From NCBI GenBank assembly GCA_937891165.1, contig CALAEX010000262.1:1-16062 (forward strand): a DNA stretch of 16,062 bases. The letters run 5' to 3'. Position 1 is the stretch's first letter. Each line of letters starts with the position of its first letter. The notes under the pieces were generated by a model. That model had not been told where the DNA came from, made no database searches, and was given only the letters and a program-made list of their open reading frames with translations. The translations under genes and the position numbers were made by a program. Shown here piece by piece: positions 5,743 to 14,095 of the stretch. Source of the stretch: an uncultured Lachnospiraceae bacterium (GTDB lineage Bacteria; Bacillota; Clostridia; Lachnospirales; Lachnospiraceae).

Positions 5743-7245
5743 TTAAGTTAAAGTATTTTGTAGTTCGTTAGCAATATATTGTATTGCAGTTCCATAAACT
5801 CCAAGTTCTGTGGCTTGTATTGTGAGTTCTTGGTAAATAGTTTTTAAATTTTCCTTAATGGTGTTAAAATCCCTTTCCCCTGTTATTGTTTTTAGTGCTT
5901 GTATTATCAAAGCAAGGTCACAACAAATATGATGAAATGATTCTTTTTGCTTTTCATTTAAGTATAAGTATTCTAGTTTTTGTAGTTCTCCTTTTAGATA
6001 AAATAATAAAATATTTATTTTAGTGCTTAGTTTTGTGTAAGTTCTATTCTGTGAATGATAGAGAGAAGACTCATTTTTTGCTTCTGTAGGTGTTTGTAAA
6101 AAATCAGTTGACAGAGTTTGAAAAAATTCTATGGTTGCTTTTATACTTTCTTGAACAGCAAGAATGCTATCAAGTAAGTATTTATGAGATGGAGTTCGCA
6201 TAACATCAATATCAAAGGTAAAGGAGAGAATATCTATTTGTAATTTATAATCTTCTAACATGGATATTGTTATATTGTTCAGTGGTAGACTAGAAAGTGT
6301 GTTAGTCATTATAGTAATTTGTTCAGCGATATAGGCATAAGGATAATTACAATGATTTATCAACATAGAGGCGGCAATAGTTCCTTTTTCAACTATTTTT
6401 TGAATTAGTTGTTTGGCATTTGTTTTGATATCAGAAAAAATAAGTGTAGTTAATTCTTGAAAAAATTCAACTACTTTGTCCGATTTTATTTCAGCATTTT
6501 TGGAAAGTGTAGTATATTTTTGACAGATAGGCTCAAAAAATTCTTTATGTATAGGTTTTGCACGAGAGATAGTCAATCCTACTTGAAATGATGTAACATA
6601 AAATTGGAATAAGGCATCTTCTATTGTTTTTATAAGTAAAAATCGAGTGGATATTTCATCCGAGTATTGTGATATATCAGTAATACGATATAAAATGGTT
6701 TGAAGCTTGTCGGCTATGGAATCTGTTCGAGTAGCGATGGAATCCCAAAATTCATTATAAAAGGTGGAAGCTTCTGAAATTGTTATTTCGTATTTTCGAG
6801 TATATTCTGCAGTTTCTTTTAATTGGACAATAAAAACATTGAATTCTTTCAAAATAGTTTCTGTAATTTTTGAATAGCTCATATAAAGTTCTCCTTCTTG
6901 TTTTATTGAAATATGTGATAAAAGATGATATTTTCGATATTTCATTGGGGATACTCCCATGATTGTCTGAAAACTGCGAGTAAATCCTTCATGGGTTTCG
7001 TATCCATATTTTAGTGCAATTTCGAGTATAGTAGTATTAGTTGTAACAAGTTCTTTTGCAGCAAGAGAAATTCTTCTTCTTGTAATGTAATGCATAACGC
7101 TATCTCCAATAATTTCCCGAAATAAACGTTGATAATGGTATTTGGAAAGATAGATATCATGTGCTAAATATTCTATGGAGAGTTTTTCTAAAATTCTTTC
7201 TTCAATGATAGCTAGAGAGTGAAAGATTGCTTCCTCTTTGTTCAT
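5743..7245 (-). CDS. AraC-family transcriptional regulator with N-terminal DNA-binding domain and long helical C-terminal region
   Basis: Regulator of 500 residues. The AraC-type double helix-turn-helix occupies residues 1-106, with YLAHDIYLSKYHYQRLFRE in the first half and IALKYGYETHEGFTRSFQ then GVSPMKYRK in the second, the usual end signature. Most AraC proteins carry this domain at the C-terminus. Here it is at the N-terminus and is followed by about 390 residues of predicted alpha helix without membrane segments. I cannot assign that part to a family; it is not the GyrI-like effector domain often seen after an N-terminal HTH. GAGGAGGT lies about 6 bases before the ATG (minus strand). It is convergent with spoIIID and separated from pfp by a terminator, so it is a single-gene unit. 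Target genes and effector are unknown. Confidence 0.85.
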   Translation of the reverse strand: MNKEEAIFHSLAIIEERILEKLSIEYLAHDIYLSKYHYQRLFREIIGDSVMHYITRRRISLAAKELVTTNTTILEIALKYGYETHEGFTRSFQTIMGVSPMKYRKYHLLSHISIKQEGELYMSYSKITETILKEFNVFIVQLKETAEYTRKYEITISEASTFYNEFWDSIATRTDSIADKLQTILYRITDISQYSDEISTRFLLIKTIEDALFQFYVTSFQVGLTISRAKPIHKEFFEPICQKYTTLSKNAEIKSDKVVEFFQELTTLIFSDIKTNAKQLIQKIVEKGTIAASMLINHCNYPYAYIAEQITIMTNTLSSLPLNNITISMLEDYKLQIDILSFTFDIDVMRTPSHKYLLDSILAVQESIKATIEFFQTLSTDFLQTPTEAKNESSLYHSQNRTYTKLSTKINILLFYLKGELQKLEYLYLNEKQKESFHHICCDLALIIQALKTITGERDFNTIKENLKTIYQELTIQATELGVYGTAIQYIANELQNTLT

Positions 7246-7316
7246 ATGGTTACCTCCTCATAAGTATAGTATATTCTATTTTACATTTTATTTCTTGACG
7301 GAAAATGCTCAAATTT

Positions 7317-7354
7317 CAATAAAAAAACAGGACTGCCAATAAGCAATCCTGTTT
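7317..7354 (-). terminator. Intrinsic terminator of the phosphofructokinase gene
   Basis: Read on the minus strand: AAACAGGA (7354-7347), mismatch, TGC, loop, GCA, TCCTGTTT (7332-7325), then a run of seven or more T. The stem is 11 bp with one mismatch. It isolates pfp from the AraC-type gene downstream. Confidence 0.85.
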
Positions 7355-7399
7355 CTTTCAGTGATTATATTAAAAACTTTTCCATAAGTTACTTTTTAA

Positions 7400-8650
7400 T
7401 TAGTATCTTTTGTAAAGTTCCTTGGGTGGGAGCAAATGTCTTGGAATACCATTTACCATAATAGGTGGAACATCGCCCTGAACCAATGGCTCTACATAAG
7501 TAATAAAACGGTCTGTTACATAAGTTCCGTCTTCTGTAATCCATTCGCGAGGAACACACTTTTCATCGTTAGCAATCTTGTGAACGTCTCTAACTGCAGT
7601 TCCACATTGATATGGGTCATCAGAGAAACGTTGAAGAACTACCATCTGACCAGAATCACCTTCATCTGCTGCCTTTACAGCTGCACCACCTACCTGAACA
7701 GCTTCCAAAATATCGATACGGGAAGCAAGGTGGGAAGCGGAACGCTGTAATGTACTAAATTCGATAGCACGAGTCTTACAGCCTAATTCACCTGCGATAA
7801 AGCTTGCAAGATAAGCTGCTGTACCAGATAATTGTTTATGACCAAATGCATCAACGAAATTAATATCATTGCCTAATTCACATACATATCTGCCATCCGC
7901 AGTACGGATACCTTCAGAAACAGCTACGATAACAGAAGTTTTTTCTTTGAGTAAGCTTGCTACTCTATCTCTGAAGTTTTCTACATCAAAAGTAATTTCT
8001 GGAAGGTAAATTAAATCTGGACCATCACAGTCTTCACCTTTAGATAATGCAGTAGCACCTGTTAGCCAACCAGCGTTACGTCCCATCACTTCTACGATAG
8101 TAACAAGACCCTTAGAATATTCTAAGCATAAGCTGTCACGAATAATTTCCTTCATAGCTGTACCAATGTACTTAGCAGCACTTCCGTAACCAGGAGTATG
8201 GTCAGTTAAAGCAAGATCATTATCAATTGTCTTTGGACAACCGATAAATCTTGTCTGATGACCAGTAATAATAGCATAATCGGATAACTTCTTAATTGTA
8301 TCCATAGAATCATTACCACCAATGTAGATGAAAGCTTCAATATCAAGCTTATCTAAAATAGCAAAGATTTTTTCGTAAACAGTTTTATCTTCGTGAATAC
8401 CTGGCAATTTATAACGGCAAGAACCTAAAAATGCAGAAGGAGTTCTCTTTAAAATTTCTGCATCCAATTCAGAATGGATGTATTCAGATAAATCCACATA
8501 CTTTTCTTCCAATAATCCCTGAATACCATGAAGCATACCATATACTTTGTTTGCTCCACGGTCCATTGCTGTACGATATACACCAGCAAGACTGGAATTG
8601 ATAACTGAGGTAGGACCGCCAGACTGTCCCACGATTACATTTCTTTTCAT
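7400..8650 (-). CDS. pfp: 6-phosphofructokinase, pyrophosphate-dependent type
   Basis: Phosphorylates fructose 6-phosphate to the 1,6-bisphosphate in the cytoplasm, reversibly, using PPi in place of ATP. The N-terminal GQSGGPT loop (8-14) binds the phosphate donor. GGND at 111-114, where ATP enzymes have GGDG, and PKTIDND at 139-145, with Lys140 and the catalytic base Asp143, are the accepted markers of PPi specificity. MGRNAGW and the later substrate-site blocks are present. An upstream in-frame TTG at 8662 lengthens the frame by 4 codons, but the GGAGG there is itself the ribosome binding site for the ATG at 8650, so that ATG is the start and the protein has 416 residues. The gene stands alone, divergent from the M28 peptidase gene, and has its own terminator. 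No clear promoter was found upstream. Confidence 0.95.
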   Translation of the reverse strand: MKRNVIVGQSGGPTSVINSSLAGVYRTAMDRGANKVYGMLHGIQGLLEEKYVDLSEYIHSELDAEILKRTPSAFLGSCRYKLPGIHEDKTVYEKIFAILDKLDIEAFIYIGGNDSMDTIKKLSDYAIITGHQTRFIGCPKTIDNDLALTDHTPGYGSAAKYIGTAMKEIIRDSLCLEYSKGLVTIVEVMGRNAGWLTGATALSKGEDCDGPDLIYLPEITFDVENFRDRVASLLKEKTSVIVAVSEGIRTADGRYVCELGNDINFVDAFGHKQLSGTAAYLASFIAGELGCKTRAIEFSTLQRSASHLASRIDILEAVQVGGAAVKAADEGDSGQMVVLQRFSDDPYQCGTAVRDVHKIANDEKCVPREWITEDGTYVTDRFITYVEPLVQGDVPPIMVNGIPRHLLPPKELYKRY

Positions 8651-8823
8651 GATAACCTCCAAATAAATTTTATCTTTCTCTTTTTCGATAGTACTTTTGA
8701 CTGTCTTTTCTATTTTAATATATTATTGCCAAAATTTCCACAGTTATTTTTTTATTTTTAAAAAAATCTTTAATAAATAAGTGAAATTAAGCTAATGAAT
8801 CTATGCTTTCCTTACAATAATTC

Positions 8824-8852
8824 TTTTCTTTAAGGTATTTTTATGGTACAAT
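8824..8852 (+). promoter_or_regulatory. Extended -10 promoter of the M28 peptidase gene
   Basis: TGG-TACAAT, with the hexamer at 8847-8852, is an extended -10; the -35 region (TTTCTT, 8824-8829) is poor, as is common with extended -10 promoters. The start codon is about 60 bases downstream. Confidence 0.5.
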
Positions 8853-8880
8853 GTGACTAAAGGTGACACAATACCTTAAA
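8829..8880. promoter_or_regulatory. 11-bp inverted repeat flanking the promoter, with paired GTGAC boxes
   Basis: TTTAAGGTATT (8829-8839) and AATACCTTAAA (8870-8880) are exact inverted copies 41 bases apart, centre to centre, and enclose the -10. Between them GTGAC occurs twice, at 8853 and 8863, exactly 10 bases apart and so on the same face of the helix. This looks like an operator; the regulator is unknown. Confidence 0.45.
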
Positions 8881-8912
8881 AATTTATTTCCAATGAACAA
8901 GGAAAGGAGCAT

Positions 8913-10175
8913 ATGGTGTGCGAAGTAGTACATCATACAATGATTATCATGGATTTAAAAGTAATGGAACAAATTTTTAATGATACCGCTTATGTAAGAA
9001 CAAGTGGTAGTCCTGCGGAACTTCGTTGTGCAGAGTATTTAAAAGAGCAGTGTGCAAAGCTTGGCAAGGAAGCAACCATTGAAGAATTTGAAGTAGATAT
9101 GGCAACCATTCAGGAGGTCAAATTTATTGTAGATGGCAAGGAAATTCCTTGTACAGGTTATTATTGTGCAGGTAATGATGTGGAAGTAGAAGCTCCACTT
9201 TATTATATGCCACATACAGATAAGTATTCCATGTCTCAGTGTAAGGGCAAGATTGTATTATTAGATGGTGCTGTTGGTTTTTGGTTATACAAGGATTTAG
9301 TAGAAAATGGTGCAGTTGGTTTTGTAACTTATAATGGTAATGTGACATTTCCAGATGAAGATATTGACCAGAAAGAGCTTCGTTTTTATGCAGAAAACGA
9401 CACAATTATTCCAGCAGTATGTATTCATGTAAAACAGGCAATTGAATTAGTAAAGAATAATGCAAAGACAGCAAAAATTGTTTTGAAACAGGAAGTTGCA
9501 AAAGGCAAATCTCATAACGTAGTAATGGATATTCCAGGTGAGTGTGATGAATTTATTACTTTTACTGCTCATTATGATTCTGTTCCTTTATCCGTAGGTA
9601 TGTACGACAATATGTCTGGTTGTGTTGGTTTGCTTGGTATTGCAGAGCAGTTAATCACAAAGACACATCACTATGGATTACGTTTTATTTGGTGTGGTTC
9701 AGAAGAACGTGGCTTACTTGGTTCAAAGGCATATGCTAGTGCACATGAAGAAGAATTAAAGAAAGCAATTCTTAGTATTAACTTAGATATGATTGGTTGT
9801 GTAATGGGTAGATTTGTTGGTTGTGCTACCGCGGAAGAAAAGTTGGCTCATTATGTAGAGTATATGGGAAATATTGAAGGATTTAGTATTAGTACTTCTT
9901 GTGATGTTTATCCAAGTGACTCTACTCCTATGGCAGATAAGGGTGTACCAGCGATTACATTTGCACGTTCTGCACCTCCTAACACAGCAACCATTCATAA
10001 TCGTTATGATACGATTGCTTCTGTAAGTATGGAACAAATGCAAAGAGATATTGACTTTATTGCAAAGTTTGCAGAAACGATGGCAGATGCTAAGAAATGT
10101 CCAGTGACAAGAGAAATGCCAGAGAAGATGAAGGAAAAACTCGATTACTACTTAAATAGAAAGAAAGAAAAATAG
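8913..10175 (+). CDS. M28-family zinc aminopeptidase, cytoplasmic
   Basis: Two-zinc peptidase of 420 residues, without a signal peptide. All metal and catalytic positions of the family are visible: His220 and Asp222 (HYDS), Asp232 (YDNMSG), Glu264-Glu265 (EERGLLGS), Asp292 (NLDMIG) and His362 (IHNRYDT). The part at about 90-200, with GKIVLLDG and ENGAVGFVTYNG, resembles a protease-associated (PA) insert before the catalytic core. It probably trims peptides inside the cell or acts on a related amide substrate; the exact substrate cannot be read. GGAAAGGAG ends 3 bases before the ATG at 8913. A GTG at 8916 has better spacing (6) and may be used, which changes the protein by one residue. It has its own promoter, and 127 bases follow before rnfC, so it need not be part of the rnf operon. 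Confidence 0.9.
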   Translation: MVCEVVHHTMIIMDLKVMEQIFNDTAYVRTSGSPAELRCAEYLKEQCAKLGKEATIEEFEVDMATIQEVKFIVDGKEIPCTGYYCAGNDVEVEAPLYYMPHTDKYSMSQCKGKIVLLDGAVGFWLYKDLVENGAVGFVTYNGNVTFPDEDIDQKELRFYAENDTIIPAVCIHVKQAIELVKNNAKTAKIVLKQEVAKGKSHNVVMDIPGECDEFITFTAHYDSVPLSVGMYDNMSGCVGLLGIAEQLITKTHHYGLRFIWCGSEERGLLGSKAYASAHEEELKKAILSINLDMIGCVMGRFVGCATAEEKLAHYVEYMGNIEGFSISTSCDVYPSDSTPMADKGVPAITFARSAPPNTATIHNRYDTIASVSMEQMQRDIDFIAKFAETMADAKKCPVTREMPEKMKEKLDYYLNRKKEK

Positions 10176-10220
10176 TGTAGTGTTGTCTGTTAGAATTAAC
10201 CGCTTTTATTATGTCGAATT

Positions 10221-10280
10221 TTGTGTTAATATTAAGAACAAATGTAACTAAGAAGGTACTCAATAGTTACAAACTATAAT
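10221..10280 (+). promoter_or_regulatory. Putative rnf operon control region
   Basis: TATAAT (10275-10280) is a perfect -10 hexamer, but the -35 (GAAGGT, 10252-10257) is poor, so activation may be needed. TGTAACTA (10243-10250) and TAGTTACA (10264-10271) are exact inverted copies straddling the -35. Further up, TTGTGTTAATATTAAGAACA at 10221-10240 is a near-palindrome around TTAATATTAA that loosely resembles a Rex redox-repressor site (TTGTTAA-N4-TTAACAA) but does not match its spacing. The leader would be short, about 16 bases. Confidence 0.4.
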
Positions 10281-10302
10281 GAATAGAAAGAAGGTATGTA
10301 CG

Positions 10303-11625
10303 ATGGGAAATGCAACGTTTATCGGCGGTGTTCATCCTTATGATGGGAAAGATTTGTCCAAAGACAAGCCTACCATAACGTTGAATCCGACGAGTGAAAT
10401 GGTATTTCCGATGGCACAGCACATTGGTGCACCAGCAAAGCCGGTAGTAGCAGTGGGGGATACTGTGTTAGTAGGACAATGCATTGGCGAAGCGACAGGT
10501 TTTGTATCTGCAAACATTATCAGTTCTGTATCTGGTAAGGTAAAGATGATTGAACCTAGATTAACTGTTTCGGGAGCGAAAGTATTGTCTGTAGTAATTA
10601 CAAATGATGGGGAATATAAGACAATACCAAATTTTGGAGAAAAGAGAGACCCAAAATCATTATCTACAAAAGAAATTTTAGAGATTATTAAGAATGCAGG
10701 TATTGTAGGTATGGGTGGTGCTGGTTTCCCAGCTCATGTAAAGTTAGCTCCAAAAAATCCAGAAGATATTGAATTTATTCTTATCAATGCAGCAGAATGT
10801 GAACCTTATTTAACTTCTGACTATCGTGAGATGTTAGAACAGCCAGAGAGACTAATTGGAGGCCTTCGAATTGTTCTTCAATTGTTCCCAAAGGCAAAAG
10901 GATTGATTTGTATTGAGGATAATAAGCCTGCTGCAGTAGCAGTTTTAAATGAACTCATTAAAAATGATAAGAATATTAAAATTAAGGAATTAACTGCAAA
11001 GTATCCACAAGGTGCAGAGCGTAATTTAATTTATGCTGCAACAGGAAGACAATTAAATTCTAAAAAGCTTCCATCGGATGTTGGTTGTATTGTACAAAAT
11101 GTAGATTCTGTTTGTGCAATTTATCGTGCTGTTGCAGAAAATGTTCCATTAGTTCGTCGTATTGTAACAGTAAGTGGTGATGCAATCAAAGAACCACAGA
11201 ATTTTATTGTTCCAATTGGTATGTCTCAGGCAGAATTAGTAGAGGCAGCAGGTGGATTTAAGGTAGAACCAAAGAAAGTAATTTCTGGTGGTCCAATGAT
11301 GGGTACAGCAATGTATACATTAGATGTACCAATTCAGAAAACATCTTCTGCTATTCTTGCATTTGAAGAAGATGATGTAGAAGATTTTGAGCCATCACCT
11401 TGTATTCGTTGTGGTAGATGTATTTCAGCTTGTCCAAGTCATTTAGTTCCGCAGAAGATGGCACTTGCTTCAGAAATGGGTGATAATGAAGCATTTGAAG
11501 CATTAGGTGGTATGGAATGTTATGAATGTGGTAGTTGTACTTATGTCTGTCCAGCAGGTAGAAGATTAACACAAGCATTTAAGCAGTCTAGACGAGCTGT
11601 TTTAGATGCAAGAAGGAAGAAGTAG
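10303..11625 (+). CDS. rnfC: Rnf electron transport complex subunit C
   Basis: Cytoplasmic-face subunit of the ion-pumping ferredoxin:NAD+ oxidoreductase, where NAD+ is reduced. GMGGAGFPAHVKL at about 136-148 belongs to the flavin/NADH-binding fold shared with the complex I 51-kDa subunit. Two ferredoxin-type motifs follow: CIRCGRCISAC (Cys367, 370, 373, 377) and CYECGSCTYVC (Cys406, 409, 412, 416), each with a Cys exchanged between two 4Fe-4S clusters. An upstream ATG at 10279 gives 8 more residues but lacks a ribosome binding site. GAAAGAAGGT stands 7 bases before the ATG at 10303, and GNATFIGGVHP there matches the usual RnfC beginning, so 440 residues are preferred. First gene of rnfCDGEAB; rnfD begins 13 bases on. 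Confidence 0.95.
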   Translation: MGNATFIGGVHPYDGKDLSKDKPTITLNPTSEMVFPMAQHIGAPAKPVVAVGDTVLVGQCIGEATGFVSANIISSVSGKVKMIEPRLTVSGAKVLSVVITNDGEYKTIPNFGEKRDPKSLSTKEILEIIKNAGIVGMGGAGFPAHVKLAPKNPEDIEFILINAAECEPYLTSDYREMLEQPERLIGGLRIVLQLFPKAKGLICIEDNKPAAVAVLNELIKNDKNIKIKELTAKYPQGAERNLIYAATGRQLNSKKLPSDVGCIVQNVDSVCAIYRAVAENVPLVRRIVTVSGDAIKEPQNFIVPIGMSQAELVEAAGGFKVEPKKVISGGPMMGTAMYTLDVPIQKTSSAILAFEEDDVEDFEPSPCIRCGRCISACPSHLVPQKMALASEMGDNEAFEALGGMECYECGSCTYVCPAGRRLTQAFKQSRRAVLDARRKK

Positions 11626-11638
11626 GGAGGAGAACAAC

Positions 11639-12616
11639 GTGGGAAAAATGTTTAATGTTTCCGCTTCTCCACATATTAGAAGCGGAGTGACGACTTCAAC
11701 AATTATGCGTGATGTGGCAATCGCATTGATACCTGCTTGTGCGATGGGTGTCTATCAGTTTGGTCTTCGTGCCTTACTTATTTTGCTTGTGTCCACATTA
11801 ACTTGTGCTGTTACCGAATATGTATACCTTCGTTTGACAAAAAGACAACAAGGACCATATGAATGCAGTGCAATTGTAACAGGTATGTTAATTGGTATGA
11901 ATATGCCACCAACTGTTCCGGTTTGGATTCCGGTAATTGGCAGTATTTTTGCTATTTTAGTAGTAAAACAAGTATTTGGCGGTTTAGGACAGAATTTTAT
12001 GAATCCAGCACTTGGTGCTAGATGTTTCTTGTTCCTTTGTTATGCAGACCGTATGAATACATTTAAAATTCCTCAAAAGATTGGTGTTGCAATTACGAAC
12101 TGGGGTGCAGCGTCTGTAGATGGTATTTCTGGTGCAACTCCATTAACAGCATTAAAAGCAGGAGAAACTGTTAGTTTATTTGATGCATTTTTTGGGTTTA
12201 CCGGTGGTGTTATCGGTGAAACAAGTGCAGCAATGATTTTACTTGGTGCAGCTTATATGGTATATCGTAAAGTAATTTCTTTGCGTATTCCAATTGCTTA
12301 TTTAGTAACATTCTCTGTGTTCCTTCTTTGCTTTGGAGGACAGGGATTTGATTTGTATTATGTTGCTTGTCACCTTTGCACAGGTGGTCTTATGTTAGGT
12401 GCATTCTTTATGGCAACCGATTATGTAACTTCTCCAATTACAAAGAATGGTCAAATAGTATTTGGTATCGTTCTTGGTATATTAACAGGTCTGTTCCGTC
12501 TCTATGGAAATAATGCAGAAGGCGTATCTTATGCGATTATTATTTCCAACTTACTTGTACCATTGATTGAGAAAGTTACTATGCCAAAACCATTTGGACA
12601 TGAAGGAGGAAACTAA
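11639..12616 (+). CDS. rnfD: Rnf electron transport complex subunit D
   Basis: Integral membrane subunit, 325 residues, related to NqrB, with about ten hydrophobic segments. DGISGATPLTAL holds the SGAT site (164-167), whose Thr167 should carry covalent FMN attached by the ApbE flavin transferase, which is not encoded here. The open frame extends upstream to an ATG inside rnfC, but GGGAGGAG lies 6 bases before a GTG at 11639, and MGKMFNVSASPHIRSG is the usual N-terminus. The GTG start is therefore chosen; the ATG at 11648 is the alternative but sits too far from the site. The stop is followed after one base by the rnfG start, so the genes are tightly coupled. Confidence 0.93.
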   Translation: MGKMFNVSASPHIRSGVTTSTIMRDVAIALIPACAMGVYQFGLRALLILLVSTLTCAVTEYVYLRLTKRQQGPYECSAIVTGMLIGMNMPPTVPVWIPVIGSIFAILVVKQVFGGLGQNFMNPALGARCFLFLCYADRMNTFKIPQKIGVAITNWGAASVDGISGATPLTALKAGETVSLFDAFFGFTGGVIGETSAAMILLGAAYMVYRKVISLRIPIAYLVTFSVFLLCFGGQGFDLYYVACHLCTGGLMLGAFFMATDYVTSPITKNGQIVFGIVLGILTGLFRLYGNNAEGVSYAIIISNLLVPLIEKVTMPKPFGHEGGN

Positions 12617-12617
12617 G

Positions 12618-13259
12618 ATGGCAAAATATAAAAAACAAAGTATGATGAAAGATGCCATTATCCTCTGCATGATTTCTTTAATTGCGGCATTGGCACTTGG
12701 ATTCGTAAATGAATTGACAAAAGATAGAATTGCATTTTTAAAGGCTCAAGAAAAAGCAGAGGCTTATCAGGAAGTCTTTCCAGAAGCAGTTGCAATTGTA
12801 GATAAAGAAAATGATGCAACATTAAAATCCACTTTAGAAGAAGCAGAAAGTATTTTAACAGCAGGCGGATTTTCTAATATTAAGATTAATGAAGTATGTA
12901 TTGTACAAGATGCAAATCAGAATAGAATTGGTTATGTAGCATCCGTATCTTTAAAGGCATATGACTCTATGACCTTGACGTTTGGTTATACAACAGAAGG
13001 CGTATGTACTGGTTTAGCATTTTTGGAAATTAAGGAAACACCAGGTATTGGTATGAAAGCAGATGAGCCTGATTTTAAAAATCAGTTTGTCAACAAAAAA
13101 GCACAAGAGTTTATTGCTGTAAAGAATGGTGCATCCGCAGACAATGAAATCAATGCGATTAGTGGTGCAACCTTTACAACGGATGGTGTGCTTCGTGGTG
13201 TGAATGCAGGCATTTGCTTTATGAATGAACTTCAAAACAGATTAGGAGGTGCTAATTAA
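12618..13259 (+). CDS. rnfG: Rnf electron transport complex subunit G
   Basis: FMN-binding subunit, 213 residues. One membrane segment at about 10-32 (AIILCMISLIAALALGFV) anchors a domain that faces outward. ISGATFTTDGV at about 181-191 is the flavinylation site, with Thr185 as the expected covalent FMN attachment residue. ETPGIGMKADEPDF is a conserved block of the family. The frame opens earlier, inside rnfD, but AAGGAGG 8 bases before the ATG at 12618 fixes the start. The stop TAA overlaps the rnfE ATG by one base (TAATG), a sign of translational coupling. Confidence 0.93.
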   Translation: MAKYKKQSMMKDAIILCMISLIAALALGFVNELTKDRIAFLKAQEKAEAYQEVFPEAVAIVDKENDATLKSTLEEAESILTAGGFSNIKINEVCIVQDANQNRIGYVASVSLKAYDSMTLTFGYTTEGVCTGLAFLEIKETPGIGMKADEPDFKNQFVNKKAQEFIAVKNGASADNEINAISGATFTTDGVLRGVNAGICFMNELQNRLGGAN

Positions 13260-14083
13260 TGGGAAAATGTTTTAAGCAGTTTTTTAACGGACTCATTAAA
13301 GAAAATCCAACCTTTGTATTAATGCTTGGTATGTGTCCAACATTGGCAGTTACCTCCTCTGCATCGAATGGTCTTGGTATGGGACTTACAACAACAGCGG
13401 TACTTGCATTATCCAACTTATTTATTTCTCTGATTCGTAAGATTATTCCAGATAAGGTAAGAATTCCAGCGTTTATCGTTGTTGTAGCTACTTTTGTAAC
13501 GATTGTACAGATGTTATTACAGGCGTATCTTCCAGCATTGAATGAAAGTCTTGGTCTATATATTCCGTTAATCGTAGTAAACTGTATTATTTTAGGTCGT
13601 GCAGAAGCATTTGCTTATACAAATGGACCACTTCCATCTTTATTTGATGGTCTTGGTATGGGACTTGGTTTTACATTAGGTCTTACCTCTATCGGTATTG
13701 TGCGTGAATTAATTGGTGCAGGAAAAATATTTGGTTTAAATATTATGCCAGATGCTTATGAACCAATGGCTATCTTCACACTTGCTCCGGGTGCGTTTTT
13801 TGTACTTGCGTTATTAACCGCATTACAAAATATTTTTAAAGCAAAATCTGCAACAAATGTTCCTAATGCAAAAGTTGCTTGTGGTGGAAATTGTGCAGGT
13901 TGTGTAGATGGTACTTGCGTAGCTAACCGTGAAGAAATTTCTAGAATTAATGGAATTAAAGAAGCAGAAGCAGCAGCTGCAAAGGCAGAAGCAGCAAGAA
14001 AAGCAGCCGAAGCAAAAGCGGAAGCGGCGAAGAAAGCAGCTGAGGCAGCAAAGAAAGAAGCAGAAACAACAGAGGGAAAGTAG
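13259..14083 (+). CDS. rnfE: Rnf electron transport complex subunit E with Cys-rich, Ala/Lys/Glu-rich C-terminal extension
   Basis: Integral membrane subunit, 274 residues. About six hydrophobic segments cover residues 18-193. GMCPTLAVT (Cys26) and VVNCIILGR (Cys109) hold the cysteines that, with the matching pair in RnfA, bind the 2Fe-2S cluster inside the membrane. AGGAGGT lies 8 bases before the ATG. The family core ends near residue 195, but about 80 more residues follow. First comes CGGNCAGCVDGTC (Cys208, 212, 215, 220), a pattern able to bind metal. Then residues 235-274 are almost only Ala, Lys and Glu in short repeats (EAARKAAEAKAEAAKKAAEA), a likely charged single helix or coiled coil on the cytoplasmic side. 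The role of this tail is unknown. Stop to rnfA start is 12 bases. Confidence 0.93.
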   Translation: MGKCFKQFFNGLIKENPTFVLMLGMCPTLAVTSSASNGLGMGLTTTAVLALSNLFISLIRKIIPDKVRIPAFIVVVATFVTIVQMLLQAYLPALNESLGLYIPLIVVNCIILGRAEAFAYTNGPLPSLFDGLGMGLGFTLGLTSIGIVRELIGAGKIFGLNIMPDAYEPMAIFTLAPGAFFVLALLTALQNIFKAKSATNVPNAKVACGGNCAGCVDGTCVANREEISRINGIKEAEAAAAKAEAARKAAEAKAEAAKKAAEAAKKEAETTEGK

Positions 14084-14095
14084 GAGGATAAAACA

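Noticed and set aside
7436..7750. 104-codon plus-strand frame opposite the phosphofructokinase gene.
   Set aside because: It is antisense to a strongly conserved gene, with no ribosome binding site and no recognisable domain.
8651..8662. TTG start four codons upstream for the phosphofructokinase.
   Set aside because: The GGAGG in this stretch is the ribosome binding site of the ATG at 8650, and nothing suitable precedes the TTG.
10279..10302. Upstream ATG for rnfC.
   Set aside because: No ribosome binding site precedes it, and it falls within or just after the proposed -10 element. The ATG at 10303 is well placed and matches the family N-terminus.
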